In this document: positions 11,383 to 23,541 of the stretch, in pieces
Position numbering within the stretch: position 1 is the first letter of the stretch
Layout of the letters: the number at the start of each line of letters is the position of its first letter
NCBI RefSeq assembly: GCF_032362555.1
Contig: NC_083519.1
Location: forward strand, 8,139,501 to 8,203,500
From: Amyelois transitella
Taxonomy: Eukaryota; Arthropoda; Insecta; Lepidoptera; Pyralidae
Length of the DNA stretch: 64,000 bases
Direction: 5' to 3'
Translations under genes and position numbers: made by a program
Notes under the pieces: model-generated
What the model was told of the DNA's origin: nothing
Database searches by the model: none
Seen by the model: the letters and a program-made list of their open reading frames with translations, nothing else

Positions 11383-13840
11383 TTATGTCAGTCAGGCCGG
11401 TGCAAGAGGCGAACTGCATTCAGCGACGGAGATCACCTTTACCTTACCTACCCCGACAATAGAATAATGTCACGCGAGACAATGAATATGTTTACAATGA
11501 TAGCTCCAAAACAAATTCATACTACATTGCTAACTAAAATATATACTCGGTAAAGCAGTTAGTTTACAAGTTGTTGGATGTAAATATTTAATTTAATTGA
11601 AAGCATGCCATGCATATGTATCTTTATTGATTAAACAAATTACGCTTACTTTCACTGTAAAAGGAAGAAAAGTATGGTAGCGGTCTTATTAAGTTGTTGT
11701 GAAATGGAATAATTGCAGAGACTTTCGAAACAAGTTCATTTCGAAAATATAGGTACTAATGTCTGATTTTCCAATAAAATGTACCGGTTACTAAAATTAT
11801 TATATTTATTTCTTATACAAACTTTAAAATAAAAGCTACAATTATAAAATTACAACTATTACTTTATAAAATGAACAACTACAGCTAAGCGTACTCTCTA
11901 TGTTTAACATACATATAAGTACAACATATACCTAGATGAGTTTAGTATTTCATACTTTACATAAATAAATATTGTATTGCTTTTTTCAACTGTACCTAGA
12001 CTTATCAAATATACAGCTGCCTAAACAAACAGATAATTAATTATTTCAGAACTAGAGACTCATTATAGAACTAGTTACCATCCGAACTCAAACTTGTTAC
12101 ACACCTTTTAGCAAATCTATCTAGCTAACCAGTCGCGAGGTTACAAACTAAATGTCAAATATTCAGATGTAGTTATTACATTGAAAGATCACATTGGTTA
12201 TTTTTTATCCCTAACAGATGTAGGTACTTAATAATGTGAATTCAAAAGATCTAGATAATTATACGAATATTGATTACAATTATTGGTAAGCATGAGCAAA
12301 AATTCAATACTTAATTTATTTAATAAAATAGTTTTATTGTTAGTATTTATACCAAAAACTACGAATCTATAAACCTAATAATTTCAATGTCAGCATTAAA
12401 ATCAATGAATTAACATAATGCTCATAACTTTATTTCACTAGCTTGCCTGATTGGCAATAAATAAATAATAAACTAATAAAAAATCATATTTCCTCCAAAA
12501 AGACATCAACGCGACCTATTTTGACCTTAGTAGGTACTTATGACAAAAAATTCAATATTGAACTGCAAAAATTGTTAGTTTACCTACTTTAAAAATTAAA
12601 GATTTATAGTTATTAAGATTTAAATAACATATTACCATATTATGAAGTAATACTCACCCACACTAACGGAAGGACAAGGTCTCGTTACAAGGATTTCCGT
12701 GTAAACCGCAAAATTTGATATCAGCGGTGAGACTTGACGTTTTTGTGTCGAATTACATGACTAATTAATGAGAAGTGTGTTTTCGAAATGCTTAAACACT
12801 AAGAAAATGTTGATAACTACCTAAAATTAAAATCATGTTACAATTTTTTTTTATATTATCAATAAACATGTGTTATTTATGCAATAGATACAGACACAAA
12901 AGTGCTTTAGTAGTTCCCATTAATTAAAAAGTCAATTTGCAATTAAACTAATTATGAATAAAAATATGATATTGTAACATTTTCAATCTGTGGACATTAT
13001 CTCAAACAAAAATTATCAAAATTTTGTAGAATGCAGTAGCAAAGAAATGAGTATTTTTAACCGCCTTCAGAAAAAGAATGTGGTTCTCAATTTGACCTGT
13101 ATGTATGTATATTTGGCCGCGATCATCTCGCGTTTCGCTGAACCGAGATTGATGTGGTTTTGAGAAAAGTGTTTGTCACACTTAGGAGAAGGTATTACAA
13201 ATTAGACCGACTTCGAAAAAGTAGAATATCGATTAGAGCGGTTCTCTTTTTACAAAAGTTATTCTCATTTCTCATAACTCCTTCTGTCATAGTCAAAAGT
13301 GACAAATTCTAATGTGGCTCCTATTTCGGTTTGAAGTCGGTTCCCCTGCCAATAAAAGAACAATTACCCGGCTTAGATCATCATAACACATTCAGTAAAC
13401 TAAATATGCAGGTTTTCTCACTAGTTTAATCCAGCTTGGTTCAAGATAACACATTCAGTAACTTAATATGCAGGTTTCCTCGCGATGTCTCCCTCATTAT
13501 ATCTTATCTCATTCCCTCACCATAAGAGACTAATATTAATTCAGATTCAAATTAACAAAAGTTAGGGAATTCGAACCGAAATTAGTTGTTTGGTTGTAAA
13601 GACGAAAGAAATCGCGACCGAATGCCAGTCTTACTAATGTAAACATAGAGATTATATAAAAGGACGATGTCCGCTGACTAGCTGTATAGCAAAAACTTGC
13701 ATCTCCTGTAGCGTGGGGTGACAATCATATGGTTTATTTCGGGACTTATAAATTATTAGTTTTTCATCCTAACTAATATTATTAACGCGAAAGTGAGTTT
13801 ATTTGTTTGTTCGTTATCTCTCAACGGGTTATCTATTGAA
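11383..13840. other. Intergenic, AT-rich
   Basis: No gene supported. The segment 11340-11450, just beyond the exon of the four-TM gene, is GC-rich and may hold its promoter or an upstream exon. Short retro-element scraps occur near 13060-13340, and 13380-13480 contains two copies of a SINE C body piece (cattcagta plus atatgcaggtttcctc). Confidence 0.45.
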
Positions 13841-13844
13841 TTAC

Positions 13845-14535
13845 ATACATAAATACATATAGTCGTGGCTATATCCGTTGCGGGGTAGACAATGCCAGCA
13901 GTCGTAAAGTACTGATAGACCACTTTCAGCTGTTAGACTTAATTAGGGTTGCCATCCGTCCGGGTTTCCCCGGATTTGTCCTAGTTTAGAGGGCATCCGG
14001 GGAGCGTCCGGGGAAGGTTTCATTTATAGACCAGGATTTTAAAAATTAATAAATAAAAAAAATTTGGCCAGCCCGCGAGATGCGTGTCTCGCTCTGTCTA
14101 TACTCGCACACTACGATCAACCGACGAACCAAGTATATTCACCGTTAAAACAGCTGATTTATATAAACAATTTGTAACAAATTGTAATATGATTCTGTGT
14201 TGTTAAAATAATGAATAAATAAAAAAAGGGATTTATGACATTTTCAAATGTATTTTATTGCATTGTATATCTATGTTTAAAAGATCTTGTTGACATGTCC
14301 GGCTTTCGGACTCTAAAATCCGGGGTTTTCGCGCGTCTTGTCCGGTTTTCCAAATTTTAGAGATGGCAACCCTAGACTTAATGATAAAACTGAGATTGAA
14401 ATAGAGACAGATTGCTAAAAGTACAATACCAAGTTTATAAGCCTATCCCTTAGTCGCTTAATTACGACGTCTGTGGAAAAGAGATGGAGTAGACCTATTC
14501 TTGTTTTATATTGGTGCCGGGATCCACACGGCCCA
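13845..14535 (+). repeat. Repeat A copy split by a MITE
   Basis: Repeat A starts at 13845 with (CATA)n and 'tatatccgttgcggggtaga', is interrupted at 13944-14374, and resumes at 14383 with 'gataaaactgagattgaaat' through to 'gggatccacacgg'. Removing the insertion and one target duplication restores the family consensus order. Confidence 0.75.
13944..14374. mobile_element. hAT-type MITE, 431 bp, with 8-bp target duplication
   Basis: The ends are inverted: TAGGGTTGCCATC at the left and GATGGCAACCCTA at the right. The element is flanked on both sides by GACTTAAT (13936-13943 and 14375-14382), an exact 8-bp duplication as expected of hAT transposases. Internally it has repeated 'tccgg' motifs and no coding frame, so it is non-autonomous. 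The target lies in repeat A, whose consensus has the undisrupted site. Confidence 0.8.
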
Positions 14536-14924
14536 GATTATTGCAAAAGTTTAATTCGTTGCTTTCTAAATTCGTCACATATTTGTTGCAACATTTTGTC
14601 CTTTATTTTACCATTTTATGGTCATTATAGTGATGCGACCCGTTGCCAGCTAGTGCAAGAATGTTGCAAGTCTAGTGTTCAGCTCATTACCCGAGGTGCA
14701 TGGAAAAACTTTATTAATCTGGAAAACTAATCTGGTACTGACGACGTTTCTTCGCTGATTTTTTTCTTGATTCTAGACTTGCGTTCTAAGCGATATATAG
14801 GTACATACTCGTAGGTAGGTACCTACATTGTTTATCAAATGCTTTTGTCCACGTTGCTTCTGAGGGAATTTTCAAAAAACTTCCTTCCTTTCTTATTATA
14901 ACGCTTCTTTTTAAATATTCCAGC

Positions 14925-15110
14925 ACTTTCCCATGGATGTCCTTTAACGACTAAAACGCGACTAAAGGTCTAAGGCTCTTATAGGATCTTCTTTTCTCTG
15001 ACGATCTCAATCATTAAGCCAAACAGCTGAATGCCCTATCAGGCTTTCAAAAACTGTTGGCTCTGTCTAACCCGCAAGGGATATAGACGTGAGTATGTGT
15101 ATATATGTAC
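14925..15110 (-). repeat. Repeat A copy
   Basis: Reverse-oriented, starting 'cccatggatgtcc' and ending 'gcaagggatatagacgtgag' with a degenerate tail. Confidence 0.65.
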
Positions 15111-16759
15111 CTATTTAAGATATAAAAAAATCTAGTTTACCCTTAAAGGTCTAGCCTATACTCGTATTATTCCTCTTGAAGAAGAACGGCTAGGCTTTAC
15201 CTGGTTTATCGATTATTGGGGGTTATCTGTGACCTGGGCAGTCAGGAGGTTTTATAACAGAACAAAATTTCAGTTAACTAAAATAAATTGACTTCCTCCT
15301 TTGACTAAAGAGATAACAAAATCTCATACGACTTCAGTACGCCACTCATTCTGGGCACTATTTGTAATCAGTAGGTACCTACTTATGAACCTATTTCAAA
15401 TAAACAACATACCATTATCCAAAAACAGTGTTCCTTTGTAATGGAACTTCATAATGGCTACAGACAATTTAGTAGCCAGAAACCAACCAAAACCAACACC
15501 CGTGTTGTATTAAACAAACTATAAAAAACATAAAACTATCTAGATATACCTACAAAGTTTTTTACACGACATCGCCATTTCCTATCACTCCAACAAGGTC
15601 AGTTACAAAGCCAATCATACTATTATAGCCGAGATATCACCTCGAGTATTCAAATACGCTTTTCATTCGTATCAAATCAAACCCTTATCTATGACATAAC
15701 GGGTCACAAAATAAAAGATAGTACTCAGACGATTCTCTTTGTCATTGTGTGAACACGTTTTTCTGATTTTTAACAGTGGCGTAAGTATTTTTTTTTTAAT
15801 TATTTTCTTATAAAAATGTTTGTGTGATAGGTACTTACTGAAATAGATACAGTTATTCATTCCTGTGATTTTATGAGAACAATTGAGATTTTTTAACATA
15901 TGGTATAGAGTATGGAATTCTGAAAAATACGTACTTATAGGTACTATTAATCTTATCCGATAAGCATATTTCAACTTTTCGCATAAATAATATGTGACAA
16001 TAATGTATGTAATGTTTAAAGTTATGAACAATGGTATATTGGTTTCACCGCTCATAACAAATTACCTACCTATTTTTGAAAGCCACATTATTCGACATAG
16101 GTACAAACGTATACATTTAAAAACTTATGTATTCAGTTTTACATCAGATCTAAAAATAGACTGTGTGTAGCCTTTACAGCATTGTACGGATCACTCGTCA
16201 TCATTCTTCATATATCTTATATATAAAATTCTCGTGTCACAATCGGCCTACTTCTATTTTTCATACCCACAAAATACAAAACAACGTTTGCTAGAACAGC
16301 TAGTATCATATAAAAAGAACTTGAGGTGATAAACGTATTCTGGATTGGATTATTCTGGTTTTTTCACGAAGCGAGTCCCGTCTTAGTTCCAACGTCTCCA
16401 GGATAATATAACCCAATAGTACGAAGCGCGGTACGATTGGAATCTGTGTCTCGTACGTCACGCTTTTTTTCTAGCCTCATTACCGTTCGAGCAACATTGC
16501 TTAACATGCTTGTCCAGATCACTATGACAGCTGAAAATGCCGTACCTCGTACCACAAGCCGTAAACCCATATGGCTTACAACTGTCCCAGTCACCACCCA
16601 TGACTCTAACGACCTCCCGGTTAGACGAGCCGACGCTCTAGAGATTGCTCTCTAACAGCGCACCACACACACCCTTTTTTAACTCCCTACAAAATCTTCA
16701 TAGCGCTGACTATTGAACTTTTAGTTACTAGTAATTTCAACGTACTTTTCAGCAAACTA
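15111..16759. other. Intergenic, upstream of the amine oxidase
   Basis: No supported gene. It contains a repeat F fragment (about 16205-16310, 'ttcatacccacaaaata' and 'acaacgtttgctagaacagc') and a SINE C scrap ('cacgaagcgagtcccgtctt', about 16362). A 96-codon frame at 16364-16650 (minus) overlaps the SINE scrap and was not accepted. A 'cttttcag' acceptor at 16745-16752 lies 7 bp before the chosen ATG of the oxidase, hinting at a 5' UTR intron. Confidence 0.45.
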
Positions 16760-19700
16760 ATGGACGTGGTTGTGATTGGATGTGGCGCGTCAGGCGTCGC
16801 GGCTTTGCGTCGGTTGCACGACGCTGGCCTGAAGGCGCTAGGTCTAGAAGTGGCAAACAGGATTGGAGGCAGGATACATACCGTTCCATTTGGAGAAAAT
16901 AATGTAGATCTTGGTGCTGCTTGGTAAGACGCGAGTTATAATAGGTTTCAAACCACCATTTACTTTTAGGTGTGTTTTCTTTCGTCGACTGCACCACGCA
17001 GGCTTGAAGGTGGTTTGGACGGTAGACAGGATTGGAGGCAGAATATTAACAGTATGAATGGGACTGGTGTATTAGGAAAGCCTAGACGGATATACCTTGA
17101 TCAAATCGGAGACGTTCTGGCAAACGGTCAGGTTAAAAATACCCGACGAGCTTTCATGAAGAGAGTTATGAATATCGTGGCAAGTGGAAAGATGTAGTCT
17201 GCCTACCTCTCCGGGAAATAGGCGTAATATGTGTATGTAGATATAAATAAATATAATTGTAGAATACCGTTTGGAGCTAACAACGTTGATTGAGAGCTGC
17301 TTGTTAAGAAGTCAGCCGTAAAATTAGAGATAAACATTTCCCGTCTATCCGTATATCAGTATCTAATCAGAAAACCTTTCCCAGATCCGTTTGTGTTTGG
17401 TAATGAGTTGTTAAGGAATATTTTCTCTTGCGCAAGTGGGAGAAAGAGATGAAGTGATCCTATTCCAAAGTGCCGAGAACCACAAAGCACAGGGGAATGA
17501 AAGGTGTTTGTAACTCTTCTGTAGAAATTAACCAACAGCTAAATATTACCTTACCCTTGCTTTCAGGTGTCATGGTGAGAAAGGCAACATAGTTTACCAA
17601 CTTGCAGAACCCCTCGGCCTCCTCGCTAAACCAGAGTCCAGCCACGAGAATATATACGTTTTATCTAACGGAGAAGTACTGGAGGCAAAGAAAGGAGATT
17701 CCTTGGCGGCAGCAATCGCTGGAGAAATAAACAGAGCTGACAAGAATAATACGAAGTCTATTTCTGAATGTATAAGGGCAGCGTGAGTAAACCTTTATTT
17801 TCTATCAAATTGTTCTGTCTCTTATTACGTCATAGCCTATTCCCAAACAAAACTCGGATATACTTCTTGTACCTATTTAAAAATTTAATAATTAGGTACT
17901 TACATAAAAAAAACCTTTAGTAACCTATTAATTTTCAAACTACATAAAAGAACTTAGACGTACCGACCTACTGCGGCATTTTCTTCTACAACGCGTTTGT
18001 GCATGATGACGTTGTGTTTAGCCCTACTTAGTTATTAATGGTCTACATACTCCAAGAATATCCCGCATAATTTTAATTATATCAAGTATGTTTAACTTAC
18101 TATACAAAATTCTAGGAAAACAACCAACGCAACTCTCAAAAGTGAACCTGAGCTAGCTGGACCATTCATTGAATGGTACGAACATAGCAACCGTCTCGGA
18201 GGTCAGACGGACCCGCGCAAGGGAGCGTCATTGAAGGGTTTAGAAGAAAACTGGCCGTGCGAGGGAGAGGTGTGGATCACTTGGAAGGGGAGAGGATACC
18301 AGACTATCATAGACGTGTTACTGGTATGAAGATTTAATGTTTAAAGCGCCATTTAGGTGAAAATTTATCGCACGTTTTGTCTCCAGGTTATTTTTAACTC
18401 GAACATGATTATCGAATATGAAAAAGAAATGATAATGTAAATATATATCTCTTTCATAAAACGTATACTAGAGGCGAGTAATCGGCATCCACTAAATGGT
18501 GCTTCATCTGCGATTTTACGCTAAAATGTTCGTGTTTGACCTAGAGTCCTCCGTCTTCGTTGTTTGATCAGCATAGCTGTTTTGCTGATATTAGCATACA
18601 TACATACATAAAATCACGCCTCTTTCCCGGAGGGGTAGGCAGAGACTACCTCTTTCCACTTGCCACGATCTCTGCATATTTCCTTCGCTTCATCCACATT
18701 CATACAGCATACAGTTTATACGTATTCATAATTTACCAGTTTTGATAACTAAACTCAGGTGACCAAAGTGGAATTAAGACTTATTTACATTTCAACAAAA
18801 TTCTTTTAATTTCTATAACCCAAGCTATAGGTACTTACTTTCATCTGAGTTTTTACCGCATTTACAGAACAAATGCCCAGACCCATCCAAGGAGGTGCCA
18901 GTAGAAATCCATTTGAATAAGGATGTGGAGAGCATCAGATGGTCTTCCCAGACCGGGGTGGACAACGACAATCCGCTAGTGCAGATCAAATGTAAAGATG
19001 GCAGCCTGTATTCAGCCAAGAGTGTCATTGTCACGGTGTCCGTAGCGGCTTTGAAGGAGAGGTACCTATGTCTTCATCTATTGCCATCAGAATTGTTTTT
19101 TTCAAAAGAGAAAATTTTTAAGGCCACGTAAAGCTTTTAGCTTCAAACAGTAACAGGTTTTATGCTATGGATAAGTCTTTATAATGCACTTTGATTGACT
19201 TCTGCGCGGAAGACAAGCAGCTGGCACACATATATTTTTTGTTTGTTTGTAAATACTTCATTGTACATAACAATGTTTTTGTAGTACCTACATAAAAAGA
19301 CATTAAAAATAACAATGCACAAGGGCGGACTTAGGTATCCCTGTGACGGATTTCTTCCAGTCAAGTGTATGTTGGGTAATCTACAAATATCGTTACCTTT
19401 GTGTTTTTCATCAGCTCACATGCAATGTACCTTATGTTCAACACATGTTGCCTACTTATTCTACGATTTAATCAACACTATATGTAAAAAAAACTATTTT
19501 CAAATTACAGGCACCAAACAATGTTCAACCCGCCACTGCCCGCCGAAAAAGTCAACAGCATAAAAAACCTCGAAGTTTGTCTTTTGGGCAAAATTTACAT
19601 TGAATTCGAAAGACCTTGGTACCCAAAGCATGCTTACCACGCTGTAATATGGAGAGAGGAAGATAAAGCGAAGTTTTCTGAGGACGAAAAATGGGTCACT

Positions 19701-20614
19701 GAAATCTATGGTTTGATGACAGTGGCTCACCAGCCTAATTTATTGCTCGCATGGATTTATGATACAGGGGCAGAAATTATGGAAAGGGTTAGCTTGGAAG
19801 GTGTGGAGGCCGGGATCAAGAAACTGTTGAAGGTGGTTTTTAAGGACTTTGATGTCGCACCTGTGAAGAGGATTTTGAGGTATGATAGAAAAGTAGTTTA
19901 TGTGGTTTGGTTCAAGGCAATTTAAAATCGGAATTACTTCATCTAGTCTAGTCTCTATAAATACATACATACATATAATCACGGCTATATCCCTTGCGGG
20001 GTTGACAGAGCAAACACTCTTGAAAAGACTGATATGCCACGTTCAGCTGTTTGGCTTAACGATAGAATTGAGAAATATAGGTACATATATATAGTAATAG
20101 AGAAAATAAATCGTCACCCTTTGCTGTCTCCTCTCTCAAGTCTGCTGGAAAATACTTTTCTTAAGAACTATTTAATCATAACCTATGTAAAAACTTAACT
20201 CAAATCCAAGATCATGGTCAAAGGCATACCCCGGGCTCCACTCCAGAGAGGTGAGGATGTAACTGGGACTAATGACACGAGGAAGAAGAACGTTATTCAA
20301 TGGTTACTTAAATTTTTCTCTATATATAAACTGATAACTGAATAAATACTTTAACCATCTCTTACAGAACACAATGGACCTTAAACCCTCTAATCAGAGG
20401 CGCGTACGCATACCGGAGCGTCGGTACAGAAGAAAATGGCGGCAGCGCTCAAATTCTCGGGGAACCCCTGTACAGAAGCAATGGTTTTCCAGTCGTATGC
20501 TTTGCTGGCGAAGCCACCTCCCATAGAAGACACAATGCGGTCCATGGCGCCGTGGAGGCTGGATTCAGAGAAGCTGACAGACTCATCGAAACCTTTAAGA
20601 AGTTTAACTACTAA
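16760..20614 (+). CDS. FAD-dependent amine (polyamine/spermine) oxidase
   Basis: Six exons join in frame with GT-AG introns: 16760-16923, 17567-17782, 18116-18323, 18868-19061, 19511-19879 and 20368-20614 (465 residues). The N-terminus has the Rossmann FAD motif DVVVIGCGASGVAALRRL (residues 2-19), followed by NRIGGRI and the LGAAWCHGEKGN stretch typical of animal polyamine oxidases. The C-terminus has RGAYAY, then FAGEATS and the VHGAVEAGFREADRLI helix that closes the FAD site. The family oxidises spermine, spermidine or their acetyl derivatives, giving H2O2. The length fits the family. No C-terminal peroxisome tripeptide is present (it ends KKFNY) and no signal peptide is visible, so a cytosolic form is likely. 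The exact substrate cannot be told from sequence. A dead duplicate of exon 1 lies in intron 1. Confidence 0.92.
16970..17310 (+). pseudogene. Relic second copy of oxidase exon 1, split by a repeat
   Basis: Intron 1 contains a diverged copy of exon 1 in two pieces. Piece 1 (about 16970-17045) reads RRLHHAGLKVVWTVDRIGGRI, matching RRLHDAGLKALGLEVANRIGGRI of exon 1. Piece 2 (17261-17310) reads PFGANNVD then a stop, matching PFGENNVDLGAAW. The donor has decayed from GGTAAGAC to TGTTAAGA. Between them lies a 215-bp repeat B insertion. The copy is therefore non-functional. It may be a remnant of an exon or gene duplication. Confidence 0.8.
17046..17260 (+). mobile_element. Repeat B insertion with 6-bp target duplication
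   Basis: A 5'-truncated RTE-like LINE tail whose translated start reads LGKPRRIYLDQIGDVLANGQ. It ends in a degenerate (TATG)n and AT-rich tail. AGAATA occurs on both sides (17040-17045 and 17261-17266), and removing the insertion reunites the two halves of the relic exon. Confidence 0.75.
18595..18710 (-). repeat. Repeat B tail in oxidase intron 3
   Basis: Starts with (CATA)n, then 'aatcacgcctctttcccgga' and 'ccacttgccacgatctctgc', the 3' end of repeat B in reverse orientation. It is nearly the same as the copy at 58953. Confidence 0.7.
19962..20290 (+). repeat. Repeat A and SINE C fragments in oxidase intron 5
   Basis: 19962-20095 is a truncated repeat A with (CATA)n and 'tatatcccttgcggggttga'. 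20200-20290 is a sense SINE C body fragment ('ccaagatcatggtcaaaggc', 'agagaggtgaggatgtaac'). Confidence 0.65.
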
Positions 20615-20784
20615 ATTCCGAAGTATTAAAGGATATTTGGCTTGGCTACTGACAGAATTAAAAGGAGTGGGAAAATTATACTTTCGTTTTGTACAGTCTC
20701 AGACCTGCTTGCCACTTTTACGGCAAATTGATTATTTTGGTACTCATGTTTTTCATGTCTTTAAAGGAATATGCGCATTAAGTC

Positions 20785-20790
20785 AATAAA
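20785..20790 (+). promoter_or_regulatory. Probable polyadenylation signal of the amine oxidase
   Basis: AATAAA, 170 bp after the oxidase stop codon, in an AT-rich 3' UTR-like stretch. Confidence 0.5.
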
Positions 20791-21471
20791 ACATGAATAA
20801 TTGCCTTATCGATGTGATATAGTCAAGTCCAAAAAATATAAAAAATCCAATTTAAATTAGAGCTATTCTTATACAATGCATAGTTAAGTTTTCTTGAGAA
20901 TTCCAGGACACAATGCTAACCAAAATAAGATAATAATATATATTCTTTTATGACTTTGTATTTTTTATATAAAATTTATTGCAATATACATAATTTATAT
21001 TTTAAAAAAAGTGGAGATTGTAAAATAAAAATTCAGCAAGCATATTGAACTGTTTTCATTATAAAAATTAAAATATTGTAATATTTACGACAATAGTTGT
21101 AAATCAATAAAAACATTCAATTTCATATCATTGAATCTAACACGAAAAAGTGCACTAACAAGCTTCTTATACACGCTGAACAATGAGTCGTAGCGATTAG
21201 TCGCAGCGATTTAGCCGGTCGCTTAGTGAGGTGAACTGCAATAATGCACTGGCAATCTGCAACTCAATTTGAATTAACCTTGCAATTTAATCGCAATGCG
21301 ACAAGTCGCTGCAACTCTATTGCAACGTGACTAGATACTAAAACTAAAAGCTAAATTATATATAAATAAATATTTTTTTTTGTGATGAATTCCATTTCGC
21401 AAAGTATACATAATTCATACATAAAAAAGTACTAAATTCATAGACATCGCTATATATCTATAACCATCGTC
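20791..21471. other. Intergenic, no gene seen
   Basis: AT-rich. Around 21180-21320 'gtcgcagcgatt', 'gtcgcttag' and 'aagtcgctgcaactc' recur in both orientations, giving local self-complementarity of unknown meaning. Confidence 0.4.
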
Positions 21472-21716
21472 TGACCTCTGCAACCCTTCCAGGGGAAACA
21501 AACCTGTATTGGATTAGGGTTAAAACCCAGTTACCTGAATGTACAGGTTTCCTCACGATGTTTACCTTCTCCTAAAGAGCATTGTTTAGCATCTAACTAA
21601 GCTAATGTTATAACTTAGACAGTTGGTATATAGTCGAGTTGGGATTTGAACCCGTGCCTCAATATGCAAGCATTTTTAAATCGGGCACATTATTGATTCA
21701 ACCACTGACGCTCTAG
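21472..21716 (-). repeat. SINE C copy
   Basis: On the minus strand a tRNA-like head ('gtggttgaatcaataatgtg' A-box region; 'gggttcaaatccc' B box) is followed by the usual body. Confidence 0.65.
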
Positions 21717-21983
21717 TAAATAAATTAACGTTAATTATCCCAAACTCGGTAAGTAATATATTCTACAAGTTATGATTTAAAAAAGGCTTCTTAAAACTCA
21801 TCAAAACTGTGATACTTATAATTAAAACTAACATTTTTACCAATATAGATAACTTAAAAATGCATTAACAGAACACTTACCTATTGCCTCTTACAATATG
21901 TATATACTACCCCCCACAAACTTCGACAACCTTATAATTATAAGTCGTGGTTCCATCACAGCCGAATCGATCAAAACTATATA

Positions 21984-23148
21984 GGGAGACTGGGGATACT
22001 TGATCCCCAGGGAGACTTGATCCCTTGTCAATAAATCGATAAGCACACGGTATTTTTATTTTAAAGACTGGCAATACTGTTGTTTTCACTCATTGTCTAT
22101 GACTGAACGTAAATTTGATGGTTCACAATTGACAACTTCAGAGCAGTGGTGCCATTTTGTTTTCGCCAGGTGAAAATATTTTTCTGTGAGTATTTAAATC
22201 ATTATCTATAGTTATTACTAATTATAAATTAGTAACCACATTCTAAAGACTAGAAAAGTTGTTAATTGAAGTTTGTATTGATGGGGTTTTCATCTAATTA
22301 CCGCTTTATTTCTTTAACAAAAATTTGGTTTTTGAAAAAAATCAGTTCCGGGTACACTTGATCCCTGCGAGCGCGGGGAGAGTTGATCCCGGGATCAAGT
22401 GTCCCCTATATTTGGTTAGGTATAATTAGCTCAGTATTTTTACTTGTTTTATATGGAAGAAAAATATTAACGTATATTACGTATAAAGAGGGTGCTAAGA
22501 AAGGCATATCCATAGACAAAACAAAACTTGAATTAGCGGTTAAAGAGATTTTGAAAGGAAATACTATCAACGGAATTGCAAAACTTTATGATGTGCCTTC
22601 GATGACACTAAGAAGATACGCCAGGAAACAACCAAACAACGACAGCCAGATGTTAAATTTCCCTATAATGATGTAAATCGTTGCGATAATAAAAATAAGA
22701 CAAAAAGTTTTAGTAGGTACACATTTAGTAAGGATTGTGATTATTAAGACTCAAATTATCTTTAAGTAAACACATAGAGGTATAAAATAATATAACAATT
22801 GTAAGTGTTGATTTTTGTTATGTTTATATGATTAAATAAACAATTTTTATATTGTAAAATGCATTATTATTATTTTATAATGACGTAGGTACACTTGTTC
22901 CCCTATAATCAAATCTAACCTACACAGGGATCAAGTCTCCCAGCATAGGGGACACTTGATCCTTTTGTAATGTCATAGTAAATTTTAAAAAAAAGTACTT
23001 ATTATTATTTAATTCCATAATCTGATAATGTACAAAGTAAGATGAATAGTTTTTCTAGGAAGTCACCAAAAATTTTCTGAAAGCCATTACTATAGACTAA
23101 GATATGAGCAATAAACTAAAATGGGGATCAAGTGTCCCCAGTCTCCCC
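21984..23148 (+). mobile_element. pogo-like DNA element with TA target duplication
   Basis: The ends are inverted: GGGAGACTGGGGATACTTGA at the left and the complement of GGGGAGACTGGGGACACTTG at the right, each flanked by TA. The motif ACTTGATCCC or its complement GGGATCAAGT recurs about eight times, clustered at both ends and near 22350-22400 and 22920-22970. An internal frame encodes a psq-type helix-turn-helix. TA duplication and a psq/CENP-B-like DNA-binding region fit the pogo branch of Tc1/mariner. No DDE domain is present, so the element is internally deleted or non-autonomous. Confidence 0.7.
22383..22676 (+). pseudogene. psq-type HTH fragment of a pogo-like transposase
   Basis: The frame has no ATG at its 5' end. 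Residues near its C-terminal half read DKTKLELAVKEILKGNTI, then NGIAKLYDVPSMTLRRYARK, a classic psq HTH: a first helix, then a second 'GIAKLYDVPSMTLRRY' recognition unit. The upstream part (YIWLGIISSVFLLVLYG) is hydrophobic and probably intron. It ends shortly after the HTH (NFPIMM, stop), with no catalytic domain. Such a piece could still bind the repeated ends of the element; that is inference. Confidence 0.65.
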
Positions 23149-23394
23149 TACTGACCGAATTACCTTGAATTATGTAATTAGATCAGTTGATATTGTGATA
23201 GTTCAACCAAATATGATTATCTGCTAACTTTTCAAACCAGATATTTAAGAACAAAATGTCCGTTTGCCTATTTATTGCTCGGCATATCGATAACCAACTA
23301 TTTCAACTTTATTTTTTTTTCTGTCCATATATAACCGATTTTCATAAAAAAAATTCTGTTTAAAAATTCTCACTGAAAAATCTAAAGTACACAT

Positions 23395-23510
23395 AAATAA
23401 AATCACGCATCTTACATCATCTACATCTATCCACTTGCCACGCACACATCCACTTGCATAATTCTTTCGCTTCATTCACATTCATAACTCACTTCATGCA
23501 AGCTCGACCA
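23395..23510 (-). repeat. Repeat B tail
   Basis: A diverged reverse copy with 'catccacttgc' and 'cttcattcacattcataact', lying just downstream of the HINFP stop codon. Confidence 0.55.
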
Positions 23511-23541
23511 TTATTATTATGAAGGCTAATTTTCAAAATAT

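Noticed and set aside
16364-16655. Overlapping 77- and 72-codon frames on both strands upstream of the oxidase
   Set aside because: The region begins with a SINE C scrap (cacgaagcgagtcccgtctt), the minus frame lacks an ATG before its upstream stop, and no splice partners or family motifs are seen.
19315-19563. 82-codon plus-strand frame
   Set aside because: Mostly intron 4 of the amine oxidase read into exon 5 in the wrong frame.
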